Assembly (NCBI RefSeq): GCF_042665195.1
Contig: NZ_JBHTBW010000014.1
Location: 1 to 58,068 of the forward strand
DNA from: Laceyella putida
GTDB lineage: Bacteria; Bacillota; Bacilli; Thermoactinomycetales; Thermoactinomycetaceae
DNA: 58,068 nt
Reading direction: 5' to 3'
Shown: in pieces, positions 34,305 to 42,806 of the stretch
How the letters are laid out: the number at the start of each line of letters is the position of its first letter
Numbering within the stretch: the first letter of the stretch is position 1
Translations under genes and position numbers: made by a program
The notes under the pieces: generated by a model
The model's database searches: none
Told to the model about the DNA's origin: nothing
Seen by the model: the letters and a program-made list of their open reading frames with translations, nothing else

Positions 34305-35207
34305 ATGACCACACAACAAAACGATTACCGCGTTCTCTTATACTATAAATATGTTCCGATTGAAGACCCCGTTGCCTTTGCCGATGAGCATCGCGCCTTC
34401 TGCCAGGAACTCGGCGTAAAAGGACGCATTTTGATCGCATCGGAAGGAATCAACGGCACCCTTTCCGGCACAGTAGAGCAAACGCGAAAATATATGGAAT
34501 ATATGAACCAACATCCACTCTTTCACGACATGCCGTTTAAAGTGGATGAGTATCACCAACATGCCTTTAAAAAACTGTTCGTTCGGCCGAAAAAAGAATT
34601 AGTTACCTGGCGTCTGGAAGATGATGTGAAACCCTATCAAAAAACGGGTAAACGCCTCTCGCCAAAAGAATTCTACAACATGCTGCAACGTGACGATGTC
34701 ATTGTCCTGGACGGTCGCAACGACTATGAGTACGATCTGGGTCACTTCCGTGGCGCGATTCGTCCCGAAGTTCGCACCACCCGCGATTTCCCCGATTGGA
34801 TTCGCAACAACCTGAAGGATTACAAAGATAAAACCATCATTACCTACTGTACAGGGGGCATTCGCTGTGAAAAATTGACTGCCTTCATGTTGGAGGAAGG
34901 GTTTGAAGATGTCTACCAATTGGAGGGCGGGATCATCTCCTACGGCAAAGACCCGGAAGTCAAAGGGCAGCTTTGGGATGGCAAATGCTATGTCTTTGAT
35001 GAGCGAATCTCGGTTCCCATCAATCAAGTGGAAGAAACCGTCGTGGGGAAATGTTATCACTGTGGCAATCCGACCGATCGTTACATCAACTGCGAATATG
35101 ACTTCTGCCACAAACAACACCTCTGTTGCGACGAGTGCGAAGAAACCTATCAAGGGTACTGCTCTAAAGAATGCATCGAACAGGATATGGTCAAATGCGA
35201 AGGTTAA
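34305..35207 (+). CDS. trhO: tRNA U34 hydroxylase TrhO (rhodanese-related)
   Basis: A 300-residue protein of the YceA/TrhO family that makes 5-hydroxyuridine at the tRNA wobble position using O2. The N-terminal acylphosphatase-like part has KGRILIASEGINGTLSG; the rhodanese part has the active Cys in YCTGGIRCEK (about 184). The C-terminal part carries paired CxxC-type knuckles (CYHCG, CNxx, CHKQH, CCDECE, CSKEC), the zinc-binding tail expected in this group. AGGTGATC lies before the ATG. Single unit with a terminator at 35212-35237. Confidence 0.92.
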   Translation: MTTQQNDYRVLLYYKYVPIEDPVAFADEHRAFCQELGVKGRILIASEGINGTLSGTVEQTRKYMEYMNQHPLFHDMPFKVDEYHQHAFKKLFVRPKKELVTWRLEDDVKPYQKTGKRLSPKEFYNMLQRDDVIVLDGRNDYEYDLGHFRGAIRPEVRTTRDFPDWIRNNLKDYKDKTIITYCTGGIRCEKLTAFMLEEGFEDVYQLEGGIISYGKDPEVKGQLWDGKCYVFDERISVPINQVEETVVGKCYHCGNPTDRYINCEYDFCHKQHLCCDECEETYQGYCSKECIEQDMVKCEG

Positions 35208-35211
35208 GCAT

Positions 35212-35237
35212 AACGCCCCGATTCACGGGGCGTTCTT
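35212..35237 (+). terminator. Terminator of trhO
   Basis: AACGCCCCG/CGGGGCGTT with a 5-nt loop, then CTTTC. Confidence 0.85.
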
Positions 35238-35250
35238 TCATGTTCTTCAC

Positions 35251-36383
35251 TCACTTCAACTCCTCCAGCAATTCACGCAAAAACTCTTCCCCCGCCTTGT
35301 CCAAACGCTGATCGATCCTGAAATTCATGGCGCTTACGGCAATAGTGCTCGCTCCGATCGTCATCTTCATCGGTTGAACCTCTCCTGGATACACGAGAAA
35401 CGCCTTTTGCGTTTGTATTTGGTGTCGACCAAGCCAAGGGGCTTGTTCGTTTCCCTATCATAAATGACCAGATCCATGGTGAAGTTCCGTTTTTTCGCTA
35501 TGGTCAGCTTTTCTTGCACTGCCAATAGGAATCGCTCCGGCAAGTGTGACTTCATCCACTCCGCCACAAACATCTCATATAGCCTGGGCATATAAATCAA
35601 AAAGGGGGCAAACGCGTTTTGGCCCAAGTCTTGCGAAGGCACTTCCATATCAAGAAGAAAGCGGCATAACGCATGGTACCACGCGTAATCGCGATTTAAG
35701 CGATGATACCGCCGATGCAAGCAATCGTCAGCGGAATGAGCCTGCAAGGACACCGAATCAGCCAACGCTTGAACCGCTTTTCTGATGGTGGCGACAACAT
35801 GGGAACGGATGCAATAACCTCGGCGCAGCACGCGATAAAGCGTCCACAAAATGATCCGATTCTCTTCATTGTCCACCACTAGATCCTCATACGAGCAAGG
35901 AAATGTCAGCGAATGTTGATGGGATGGCATCGCGTCAATCTCCCACCGCCCCCTGATATAAGGCAAGGTTTCTTCTTTGATGACATACTCCTTATGCAAT
36001 CCTTGTTTATGACGTCTCAACACCGCCAAAGCCAGAAGGTGCGCCACCCTTTCACAAAATCCATCCAGCGAATCAATGGTTGCGTCCCCCTCAAACAGAC
36101 AAACACTCTTTAATCGGTAGGCGACCTCTAACATCTGAAACAAATGGCCCTGCGGAAACTGGGGCCGGATATTAATGCCCACTCCACTCTGAAGCGGGAG
36201 AAAGCCAATCCACCCCTTTGCTTTGAGCCGCCAATGATTTTTCGTTTTAAGCGATGGGAATTCAAGATCAAGCCATCGTGCGTATTTCTGGCATATCTCT
36301 TCTCCTGCTTCCTCAGACAAACGCGAGCGGGGAACATCCACCGTCCCATGTTCAACCAGTTCAATCCACATTCTCTGTTTCAT
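35251..36383 (-). pseudogene. mcrC: McrC-like nuclease subunit with an internal deletion
   Basis: The subunit that cleaves DNA in a McrBC-type modification-dependent system. The main frame (35367-36383) carries the PD-(D/E)XK core: FTMDLVIYDRETNKPLGLVDTKYK, then goes wrong as RKRRFSCIQERFNR and stops. In another frame the true C-terminus continues: AFLVYPGEVQPMKMTIGAST, IAVSAMNFRIDQRLDKAGEE, FLRELLEELK, stop at 35251. Intact relatives have about 25 residues (with D-I-x-Q) between DTKYK and AFLVYP, so a deletion near 35400 removed them and shifted the frame. The start ATG overlaps the mcrB stop (ATGA), confirming one operon. Confidence 0.7.
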
Positions 36384-38623
36384 CTCAACAACGATCCCTT
36401 CACCCGCTCCCAACGGAACCGTTCCACTAATTCCAGCCGGTCAAAAAACAGTTCTTCCAAATAAGGTTCAATCTCCATTTTCCAGATGTCTTCTATCACA
36501 GTGTGCAGATCTTCCACCATGAAAAAAGAGTGACCCAGCGCAAACGACGATTCATCCATCAATGCGTTGATCTCTTCCAACACTCGGATTAACCCGCTTA
36601 CTTCCACGCCCTTTTTCTGATGGAAGCGGCGCAATTGGTCAAAATGGGGGGCCAACTGCAAAAAGGCAAAGCGACGGCGCAAAGCATAATCCACTAAGGC
36701 AATGGAGCGGTCCATCGCATTCATTGTACCGATCAAACGCACATTGCCCGGAATGGAAAAACGGTTTCCTCCCGCCAACGGAATCTCCCTTTCCCTATAT
36801 TCCAACGCAAACATTAACTCCCCAAAAACGCGGGGTAAGTTCGCTCGGTTAATCTCATCGATCACCAGCACGCACAGGCCGTTTTTTCCGCGCGCACGCT
36901 CACAAAATTCCAAGAAACGACCCGGTGTCAGCGAATAGGTCAAGGTCCCTCCTGGCGTCGCCTCCGGTCGCAAACCTTGCATAAACTCCTCATAGCTATA
37001 ATTTGAATGAAATTGAATAATGTCGTAAAACCCATCCCCCTCACTGGCCAAGAGCCGGGCCATCTTTTGCGCCACATACGTTTTGCCCGTCCCCGGAGGC
37101 CCGTAAAAGATCACTTGCCCTTTCCGGTGAAGCGCCCGCAGCCACCGTTTCACCTCTTCTTCCGCATAGCCCGTATCCGCGCAAAAAGTTGAAACCGGAT
37201 AAGACAACGGCACCGACTTGCTTCTTTGTTCCCTCTCTCTCAACGCAAGGCTGAACATCTGCTCGTACTGCTCCCGGGTAGCTGGGAAATTGGTTCCCGG
37301 GTTCCCCACTAACAGATCGGCTAAAATCGGATCTTTACCTGCTTTCTCTTTCAGCAAAGGGAAATCCGTCATATCCAGGTCAATCTCTATCTCACATCGA
37401 TCCATTTCTTCCGCCATATCATCCGCTCGCACATATTCCATCTCAACAGGATCGCCCATTCCTTTAAACACTTCCGTCCTTACGGTCGCCAAGGCATAAC
37501 ACCCCGCATTTGACCCCGTCAACCACATCATCACTTTATCTCCATTTTTGATGCGGTGCTTGAACCTTGACACTCGCCAAGTTTTCAAGTTTTCATCCCG
37601 GACGGCCTGCTTAAAGTCATATTTCTTCGGGTTACATTGAAATATCCAATAGTTTGGCTTCTCCAACACCCCTACCAACTTTGGATGTTCTGATTGAATC
37701 TTTTGCAATATGCCAAAAGGACAAGCCGTGATTGGACGATCGTGTGACATGGCAGATTGACCTATCGTCCTTGTCAGAGCCTCGAGCAATGTAGGAGGAT
37801 GTTCTTCATACGGTTTCATGCATATCCGCACCGTTTGTTCCGTCTCGTCATGATGGTCCACCAAAAGCAACACCTCCTTGATGTGACCTTTCCGTTTAAT
37901 TGCTCGGCTGACCAACAGATCGCCTGGTTGCATCTCATGAAGGAATGAAGCGCACTCGGGATGGATTCCGCTTCGCATCTCCATCAGGCTTATTTTTGCA
38001 GTCAACCATCTCTCTTCGAACATCGATGGATCGATCAGCCAAACATTCCGTCCCCTTTCTACTGGTTGCTCCTTTAATCCTTCCCGCAAGATCACCGGAC
38101 GTTCCGTTCGTTGGATGACCGCCTCTTCCAACCGGGGAATATGTTTATATCTGAAGCTGGATTTTTTCACATTCGCTAACAATTCCGTGATCCGCTTCAA
38201 TGTCGCTCCGACACACTCCCATAACGCACCCATTTGTTTAATCTCTTGGTAGTCCACTTTCACACACAAGACGTCCGGATGGTGAAATTCGTAAGATTTT
38301 TCATAGCGACATCGATCATCCAGCAAAGGAAGTCGGCTGCGCATGAACGGCAACCGCACGATGAGGCGACCGTCTTTCTTTCCATAAAAGCCCAAGAGGA
38401 GCCAATTGCCGAAGTTGTAATGAATGCCATTCAAATCCTTGCGGTAAGTAAACGCAAACCGCGCATCTTCCGGAACCCACCCCAACTTGAAAGAGGTTTC
38501 GCGCATAAGTTCACACGCCCACTCAGCGATGGCGGCACTTTTGAAGATGGAGTCAAAAGGTTCCCCGAGCCTTTGAACTGTCCGTTCATCCATGATGTTC
38601 GATTCGTGATGTGGTTTGCCCAT
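36380..38623 (-). CDS. mcrB: McrB-like AAA+ GTPase with EVE sensor domain
   Basis: The 747-residue motor/sensor subunit of a type IV (methyl- or modified-base-dependent) restriction system. Order: an unknown N-terminal region (1-185); a PUA-like segment (about 195-275; FLHEMQPGDLLVSRAIKRKG); an EVE domain (about 324-455; NYWIFQCNPKKYDFKQAVRD with WLTGSNAGCYALATV), a fold that flips out modified bases; then the McrB AAA+ part with Walker A GPPGTGKT (508-515), Walker B VLVIDEINR (585-593) and the McrB mark TMNAMDRS (633-640). The start is preceded by GGGAGAG at a longish 11 bases. It should cooperate with McrC, which is damaged downstream. Confidence 0.85.
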   Translation of the reverse strand: MGKPHHESNIMDERTVQRLGEPFDSIFKSAAIAEWACELMRETSFKLGWVPEDARFAFTYRKDLNGIHYNFGNWLLLGFYGKKDGRLIVRLPFMRSRLPLLDDRCRYEKSYEFHHPDVLCVKVDYQEIKQMGALWECVGATLKRITELLANVKKSSFRYKHIPRLEEAVIQRTERPVILREGLKEQPVERGRNVWLIDPSMFEERWLTAKISLMEMRSGIHPECASFLHEMQPGDLLVSRAIKRKGHIKEVLLLVDHHDETEQTVRICMKPYEEHPPTLLEALTRTIGQSAMSHDRPITACPFGILQKIQSEHPKLVGVLEKPNYWIFQCNPKKYDFKQAVRDENLKTWRVSRFKHRIKNGDKVMMWLTGSNAGCYALATVRTEVFKGMGDPVEMEYVRADDMAEEMDRCEIEIDLDMTDFPLLKEKAGKDPILADLLVGNPGTNFPATREQYEQMFSLALREREQRSKSVPLSYPVSTFCADTGYAEEEVKRWLRALHRKGQVIFYGPPGTGKTYVAQKMARLLASEGDGFYDIIQFHSNYSYEEFMQGLRPEATPGGTLTYSLTPGRFLEFCERARGKNGLCVLVIDEINRANLPRVFGELMFALEYREREIPLAGGNRFSIPGNVRLIGTMNAMDRSIALVDYALRRRFAFLQLAPHFDQLRRFHQKKGVEVSGLIRVLEEINALMDESSFALGHSFFMVEDLHTVIEDIWKMEIEPYLEELFFDRLELVERFRWERVKGSLLR

Positions 38624-38688
38624 GTTGCTTTCAACTCTCCCATCAACCCATTATTTCGTTTTTTCTTAAAAATGGCCCATTAAAAACA

Positions 38689-38714
38689 ACTCCTTCCTCA
38701 AACAAGGAAGGAGT
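38689..38714 (-). terminator. Terminator of the lipoprotein gene upstream of mcrB
   Basis: ACTCCTTCCT/AGGAAGGAGT, 6-nt loop, TTTTTAATGG on the minus strand. It separates mcrB from the lipoprotein gene. Confidence 0.85.
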
Positions 38715-38722
38715 CTCCCAAA

Positions 38723-39496
38723 CTACTTGATTGGTTTGGCCATGCTGTTTAATCGTTCGGGTACTTGAATATCGACTTTTCCTACCTTATTCAGCTTCAT
38801 CGTCATTGCAATGTTATTCTCCGGATAGTAGGAATCAATCCAAATCTCTTTAATCTGATAGGTCTTTTTATCGATCGTCAACCTCTGTCGCATTTCTATC
38901 AATTCGATATCCGTCGGCTGCGGATTTTCCTCATTGGGGAACAGATTGTACGCCTCCAGCTTTTGCAATCGCTTTTGCAAAGCCAACCGCTCTTGTTCCG
39001 GCGCTTTCCATTCCAAGCGGTAATCGCCGCTTTCTTCCGACAATTTGATATCGCCGGAATATTTTTTGGTATAAGCCAAATAACGGGGCAGATGGGGAAC
39101 GTAGCCGGGATAAGGATATATTTGCACAATATAAGGCAGGTCTAGCGCCGCATATGTATACCATTTCGCCTCTGGCGTCGTCATCAGTTTCTCGTAGACT
39201 TCATTCCCGCTCACATAACCCTCCAACGGAATTTGCATCCCTTCATCTAAGCCGGAGATTTGAATTTTCCCTTGGGCAAAATCAGCTTTAACCGTTGCAT
39301 AAAACCCTTCTCCTTCAAGCCGGTATGTGGACTGCGGATTCTGTTTGAGCGCTTGCTCCGCTTTCTCCACAATCCTGACAACCTGTTCATTCGCTTCGCT
39401 GGGAGAGGTTGTCGATAAACCATCCCCAAAGGAAAACGCACTGCATCCAGTGAGCCCCGCGAGCACCAACGCCATCAACAACGCCCATCGTTTCAC
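38723..39496 (-). CDS. Lipoprotein, LolA/LppX-like fold suspected
   Basis: A 257-residue exported lipoprotein. Read from the GTG at 39496 the start is VKRWALLMALVLAGLTGC, a textbook signal with lipobox LTGC. The mature part has STYRLEGEGFYATVKADF, MQIPLEGYVSGNEVYEKLMT and TIDKKTYQIKEIWIDSYY, a pattern of short strands like the half-barrel of LolA or LppX-type lipid carriers. This fold call is weak. It is a single unit with a terminator at 38689. An upstream GTG (39535) lacks a ribosome site. Confidence 0.75.
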   Translation of the reverse strand: MKRWALLMALVLAGLTGCSAFSFGDGLSTTSPSEANEQVVRIVEKAEQALKQNPQSTYRLEGEGFYATVKADFAQGKIQISGLDEGMQIPLEGYVSGNEVYEKLMTTPEAKWYTYAALDLPYIVQIYPYPGYVPHLPRYLAYTKKYSGDIKLSEESGDYRLEWKAPEQERLALQKRLQKLEAYNLFPNEENPQPTDIELIEMRQRLTIDKKTYQIKEIWIDSYYPENNIAMTMKLNKVGKVDIQVPERLNSMAKPIK

Positions 39497-39633
39497 ACGC
39501 AAGAAAGGCACCCCTTTCACAACTTTTGATGACACCTAGCATCATAACACGATCAAGGAGAAAAACCCACCCTTTCTGGCGAGATGGAGAATCCGACTAA
39601 GAAAAACATGGTAAAATGGGAATGGGTGATCCC

Positions 39634-39667
39634 ATCCGCTGATCCGATCGAGCGGACTTTTTCTTTT
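39634..39667 (+). terminator. Hairpin with T-run in the leader of xerS
   Basis: TCCGCT/AGCGGA with a 10-nt loop, followed by CTTTTTCTTTTCC. It lies between a TAAAAT box (39612) and the recombinase gene, so it could end a short leader transcript. Confidence 0.5.
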
Positions 39668-39719
39668 CCGTCATGCATGTCTCAGTGCCACCATACGTTC
39701 TTGTTAGGGGGTGAACCAA

Positions 39720-40796
39720 ATGATCGTCTCTCGTAAACTGCCGGAAAGCATTAATCGCATTGTGGGCCAATTTCCTGAAGAAGTGCAAGATTTTTTCTTG
39801 GAAATGATCAGCGCCGACCGTTCCAAACAAACGATTGCCAACTATGCCTATGACTTCGCTCTCTTTTTTGATTTCTTGCAAGCGTGCGGCAAAACGATAT
39901 ATAAAGTGGATCCCATGACCATCAAACGTTTTTTTCGCCATATAGAAAATGGTTATGAACGAAAGGTACATATCAAAATGAAGAAAAAAGACCCCATGAC
40001 AGGGGAAATGAGAGAGGAGTGGGTGGAACGCACCCATTTCCGCGAAAACTCGCGCAGCGGCAAACAGCGCAAGCGCGCTTCCCTCCGCTCGCTATTCCGC
40101 TTTCTCGTGAAGTCCCATGTCCTTGACCGCGACCCCATGGAAGAATATGAGGATGCGACACTCAAATCGCGCGCCCGTTCAAAGGTGCCCGTGTTTCTGA
40201 CCCGAGAAGAAGCCTTAAGGCTCATCCAGGCGGTCAACCGTTACCACCAAAAGAAAAATACCAAAAGCCCCAATTGGATTGAAGCGCGTGATCTCGCCAT
40301 TCTTCTGATGTTTTTGAATACCGGGATGCGCGTGTCGGAATTGATTCATCTCAATTTGAACAGCATTCAAACTGATGGGCAAGTGTATCGCATCATCATC
40401 ATCGGTAAAGGCGGCAAAGAGCGCATGTTGAAATTGAACGGCAATGCCATGGATGCGCTCAAGACATATCTGGATCTCAGACCACGAGATCAAGTCTCAA
40501 AAGAGCACCACAACGCCTTGTTTCTCAATAAGAATTACCAACGGATCAGCCGCAAAGGCATCTCCGAAATCATCAAAAAATATGTGCGGGAGGCCAATCT
40601 CCCTCCGAAAGCGGCCAACATCTCCCCCCATAAACTGCGCCATACCTTGGCCACCCTGCTTCTCTCGAATGGGGAAAACTTGCGGGTGGTGCAAGAGATT
40701 TTGGGCCATTCCAGCATACAGACCACGCAAATTTACACGCATGTCATCAACACGGAAAAAGATGATGCTTTGGATCGCCTGAACCAGATGCTATAA
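39720..40796 (+). CDS. xerS: Tyrosine recombinase, XerS/XerC-like
   Basis: A 358-residue site-specific recombinase. Catalytic set: Arg204 (NTGMRVSEL), Lys in GKGGKER (230-234), HKLRH (His304, Arg307), LGH (His330) and nucleophile Tyr339 in QIYTHV. The N-terminal SAM-like domain is longer than in XerC (about 160 residues before the catalytic part), as in XerS. It directly precedes lexA. Function is chromosome dimer resolution or a mobile-element integrase; with no att sites or phage genes nearby, I favour the first. AGGGGGTG lies 7 bases before the ATG. Confidence 0.8.
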   Translation: MIVSRKLPESINRIVGQFPEEVQDFFLEMISADRSKQTIANYAYDFALFFDFLQACGKTIYKVDPMTIKRFFRHIENGYERKVHIKMKKKDPMTGEMREEWVERTHFRENSRSGKQRKRASLRSLFRFLVKSHVLDRDPMEEYEDATLKSRARSKVPVFLTREEALRLIQAVNRYHQKKNTKSPNWIEARDLAILLMFLNTGMRVSELIHLNLNSIQTDGQVYRIIIIGKGGKERMLKLNGNAMDALKTYLDLRPRDQVSKEHHNALFLNKNYQRISRKGISEIIKKYVREANLPPKAANISPHKLRHTLATLLLSNGENLRVVQEILGHSSIQTTQIYTHVINTEKDDALDRLNQML

Positions 40797-40813
40797 CGGT
40801 CAAATGGCGTTTC

Positions 40814-40850
40814 AAGAACAAACATTCTACCAAATGTTTGTTCTTTTTTC
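40814..40850 (+). terminator. Terminator of xerS overlapping lexA operator-like sequence
   Basis: Perfect 13-bp stem AAGAACAAACATT/AATGTTTGTTCTT with a 6-nt loop, then TTTTTCTC. Each arm holds a GAAC-4-ATTC-like near match to the SOS box (GAACNNNNGTTC). Confidence 0.75.
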
Positions 40851-40866
40851 TCTCTTCATGTATACT
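40838..40866 (+). promoter_or_regulatory. lexA promoter
   Basis: -35 TTGTTC (40838-40843), 17-bp spacer, -10 TATACT (40861-40866). The -35 lies inside the arm of the inverted repeat at 40814-40845, where LexA could sit. Confidence 0.65.
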
Positions 40867-40918
40867 AAGAGTATGAGAATAAGGCTCGTGAACGCTTACA
40901 ATAAAGGAGATGAGAAAC

Positions 40919-41542
40919 TTGAGCAAACTTTCTCCACGCCAACAAGCTATTCTCGATTACATACAAAAAAACGTACTGGAAAAAGGATACCCACCGTCCG
41001 TGCGGGAGATTGGCGAAGCGGTTGGTCTCGCTTCCAGCTCCACTGTCCATGGTCATTTGGCGCGTTTGGAGAAAAAGGGTTTTATCCGGCGCGACCCAAC
41101 CAAGCCACGCGCGATCGAACTTCTGCACCGACCTGAATTGCCCGTCAAAGCGCAAGTGGATACCGTCTTAGTGCCATTGGTTGGTAAGGTAACCGCCGGA
41201 GAACCGATTACGGCGATCGAAAATATTGAGGAGTATTTTCCGTTGCCGCGCCGTCTTGTCGGTGAAGACCAAACCGTGTTCCTGTTATCGGTTCGTGGCG
41301 ACAGCATGATTAACGCTGGGATTCTCGACGGTGACCATGTGGTGGTTCGCCAACAACGCACAGCCAACAACGGAGATATCGTCGTCGCCATGACCCCGGA
41401 CGGAGAAGCCACCGTCAAACGTTTCTTCCGCGAACCGGATCATATCCGGTTGCAACCGGAAAATGACCAACTGGAGCCCATTCGTCTTCCCGATGTGACA
41501 ATCCTGGGCAAGGTGATCAGTCTGATCCGCGAAGTGATGTGA
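40919..41542 (+). CDS. lexA: SOS repressor LexA
   Basis: A 207-residue repressor-protease. The winged helix (1-65) includes GYPPSVREIGEAVGLASSST; the self-cleavage bond is Ala93-Gly94 in VTAGEP; the Ser129/Lys167 pair (VRGDSM, ATVKRF) cuts it when RecA is active. The start is a TTG with AAAGGAG 9 bases upstream; the ATG at 40910 touches that site. It should repress SOS genes and itself, and has its own terminator. Confidence 0.95.
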   Translation: MSKLSPRQQAILDYIQKNVLEKGYPPSVREIGEAVGLASSSTVHGHLARLEKKGFIRRDPTKPRAIELLHRPELPVKAQVDTVLVPLVGKVTAGEPITAIENIEEYFPLPRRLVGEDQTVFLLSVRGDSMINAGILDGDHVVVRQQRTANNGDIVVAMTPDGEATVKRFFREPDHIRLQPENDQLEPIRLPDVTILGKVISLIREVM

Positions 41543-41554
41543 ACGCGATATCAT

Positions 41555-41592
41555 GAGAGACAAGCCTTCACCTTGTTGTGAAGGCTCTCTTT
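41555..41592 (+). terminator. Terminator of lexA
   Basis: GAGAG plus GCCTTCAC pairs with GTGAAGGC plus TCTC, then TTTAT. It overlaps the spacing before the next gene's ribosome site. Confidence 0.65.
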
Positions 41593-41608
41593 ATGGAGGG
41601 AATGGCAC

Positions 41609-42277
41609 ATGAACAAAACAGCGCTCGTGCTGGGCGCAACAGGATTGATCGGCAGTCATGTCACTCAGCTGTTGCTCAAGGACAATCGCTACAAAGAAGT
41701 TCGTCTGCTTGTCAGAAAATCAACGGGGATCCACCATCCAAAATGCCGGGAGCATCTCATTGATTTTGCCGATTTGGAATCAAAGCCCCCTCTCTTCGCC
41801 GTGGATGATCTGTTTTGTTGTTTGGGCACAACAATGAAAAAAGCCCAAAGCAAAGAAGCCTTTCGGTTGGTTGATTACACTTATCCCCTCCAAGTCGGCC
41901 AGTTGGCCAAGTCCCAGGGGATACAAAGTTACTCACTGATCTCCTCGATCGGCGCCAATCCACGTTCCCCCTTCTTTTACACCCGCACCAAAGGGGAATT
42001 GGAAGAGGCCTTAACAGCGCTCGATCTCCCCGCCCTACATATTTTCCGCCCTTCTCTTCTGCTGGGTGAACGACAGGAAACACGCTTGATGGAAGACTTG
42101 GCCCAACGGTTAACTCCCGCCCTTAATCCGCTCCTGGTTGGTCCGCTTCGTGCCTATCGTCCGATAAAGGAAGCCACCGTCGCGCAAGCCATGGTGTATC
42201 AAGCCCAGTCCGGTTTAACGGGGACCCATGTCGTTGAGTCATGGGAGATGGAAAAATTGGTTGCATCCGCAACATAG
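41609..42277 (+). CDS. NAD(P)-binding protein of the atypical SDR/HTATIP2-like family
   Basis: A 222-residue Rossmann protein: LVLGATGLIGSHVTQLLLKD (6-25) is the cofactor loop, followed by LFCCLGTTMKKAQSKEAF and SIGANPRSPFFYTRTKGELE, with Tyr and Lys of the YxxxK type in YTRTKGE. This is the YwnB/HTATIP2-like oxidoreductase pattern with unknown substrate. GGAGGG is 8 bases before the ATG. It follows lexA by 66 bases, with a terminator between, so probably a separate unit. Confidence 0.8.
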   Translation: MNKTALVLGATGLIGSHVTQLLLKDNRYKEVRLLVRKSTGIHHPKCREHLIDFADLESKPPLFAVDDLFCCLGTTMKKAQSKEAFRLVDYTYPLQVGQLAKSQGIQSYSLISSIGANPRSPFFYTRTKGELEEALTALDLPALHIFRPSLLLGERQETRLMEDLAQRLTPALNPLLVGPLRAYRPIKEATVAQAMVYQAQSGLTGTHVVESWEMEKLVASAT

Positions 42278-42391
42278 ACTTCACTAAACCAAGAACAAAT
42301 TAACATTTCATAATTATATGGAATCATATTTATGCCCGTTGGAAATTTATGGTATGATGATCCTGAACATACCCAATAAAGGAAGGATTCC

Positions 42392-42757
42392 ATGAAGCCG
42401 GTCCGTGCGTTATTGTTGTTTGCTTGCCTAAGTGTCATCGCATATTACGGATACAGGTACGTTTTTTCCCTCGATTATCTCACCCTGACCAATCGAAGCG
42501 GCCACTGGGAAGCGACAGTTATCATCACCCCGTCCACCGATGAATACACCATTCAATATCAAGGCCCCGACGAAGCGGAACCGGATGAAGTTTACTATCA
42601 GCTCCTCATTAACAATAAAAAAGTGGCTGAGGGGAATGTGGGTCTGTACTTTGGATCCACTCCCCCCTTCCAATCCAATCACCCTTACCGCGAAACCGAT
42701 CAGTATCTGCTGATTATCCAATGGGACGGCAACGAAGAAATCATCCTGCTGCAATAG
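42392..42757 (+). CDS. Small membrane-anchored protein of unknown function
   Basis: A 121-residue protein with one N-terminal membrane segment (RALLLFACLSVIAYYGYRYV) and an extracellular beta-rich part (WEATVIITPSTDEYTIQYQG, DQYLLIIQWDGNEEIILLQ). No family recognised. AAGGAAGG lies 5 bases upstream. Terminated by a 14-bp hairpin shared with the convergent aspartate aminotransferase gene. Confidence 0.6.
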   Translation: MKPVRALLLFACLSVIAYYGYRYVFSLDYLTLTNRSGHWEATVIITPSTDEYTIQYQGPDEAEPDEVYYQLLINNKKVAEGNVGLYFGSTPPFQSNHPYRETDQYLLIIQWDGNEEIILLQ

Positions 42758-42799
42758 CAAAAGCACTGGTCGACGGATGCGTCAGCCAGTGCTTTTGCT
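42756..42799. terminator. Bidirectional terminator
   Basis: Perfect stem AGCAAAAGCACTGG/CCAGTGCTTTTGCT with a 16-nt loop between converging genes. Confidence 0.85.
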
Positions 42800-42806
42800 T
42801 TGTTGA

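Noticed and set aside
35251..35370. A 39-codon gene (MKMTIGASTI...) coupled to mcrC by ATGA with AGGAGAGG in front
   Set aside because: It matches the normal C-terminus of McrC and the preceding sequence continues the same frame (AFLVYPGEVQP), so it is the displaced end of McrC and not a third defence gene.
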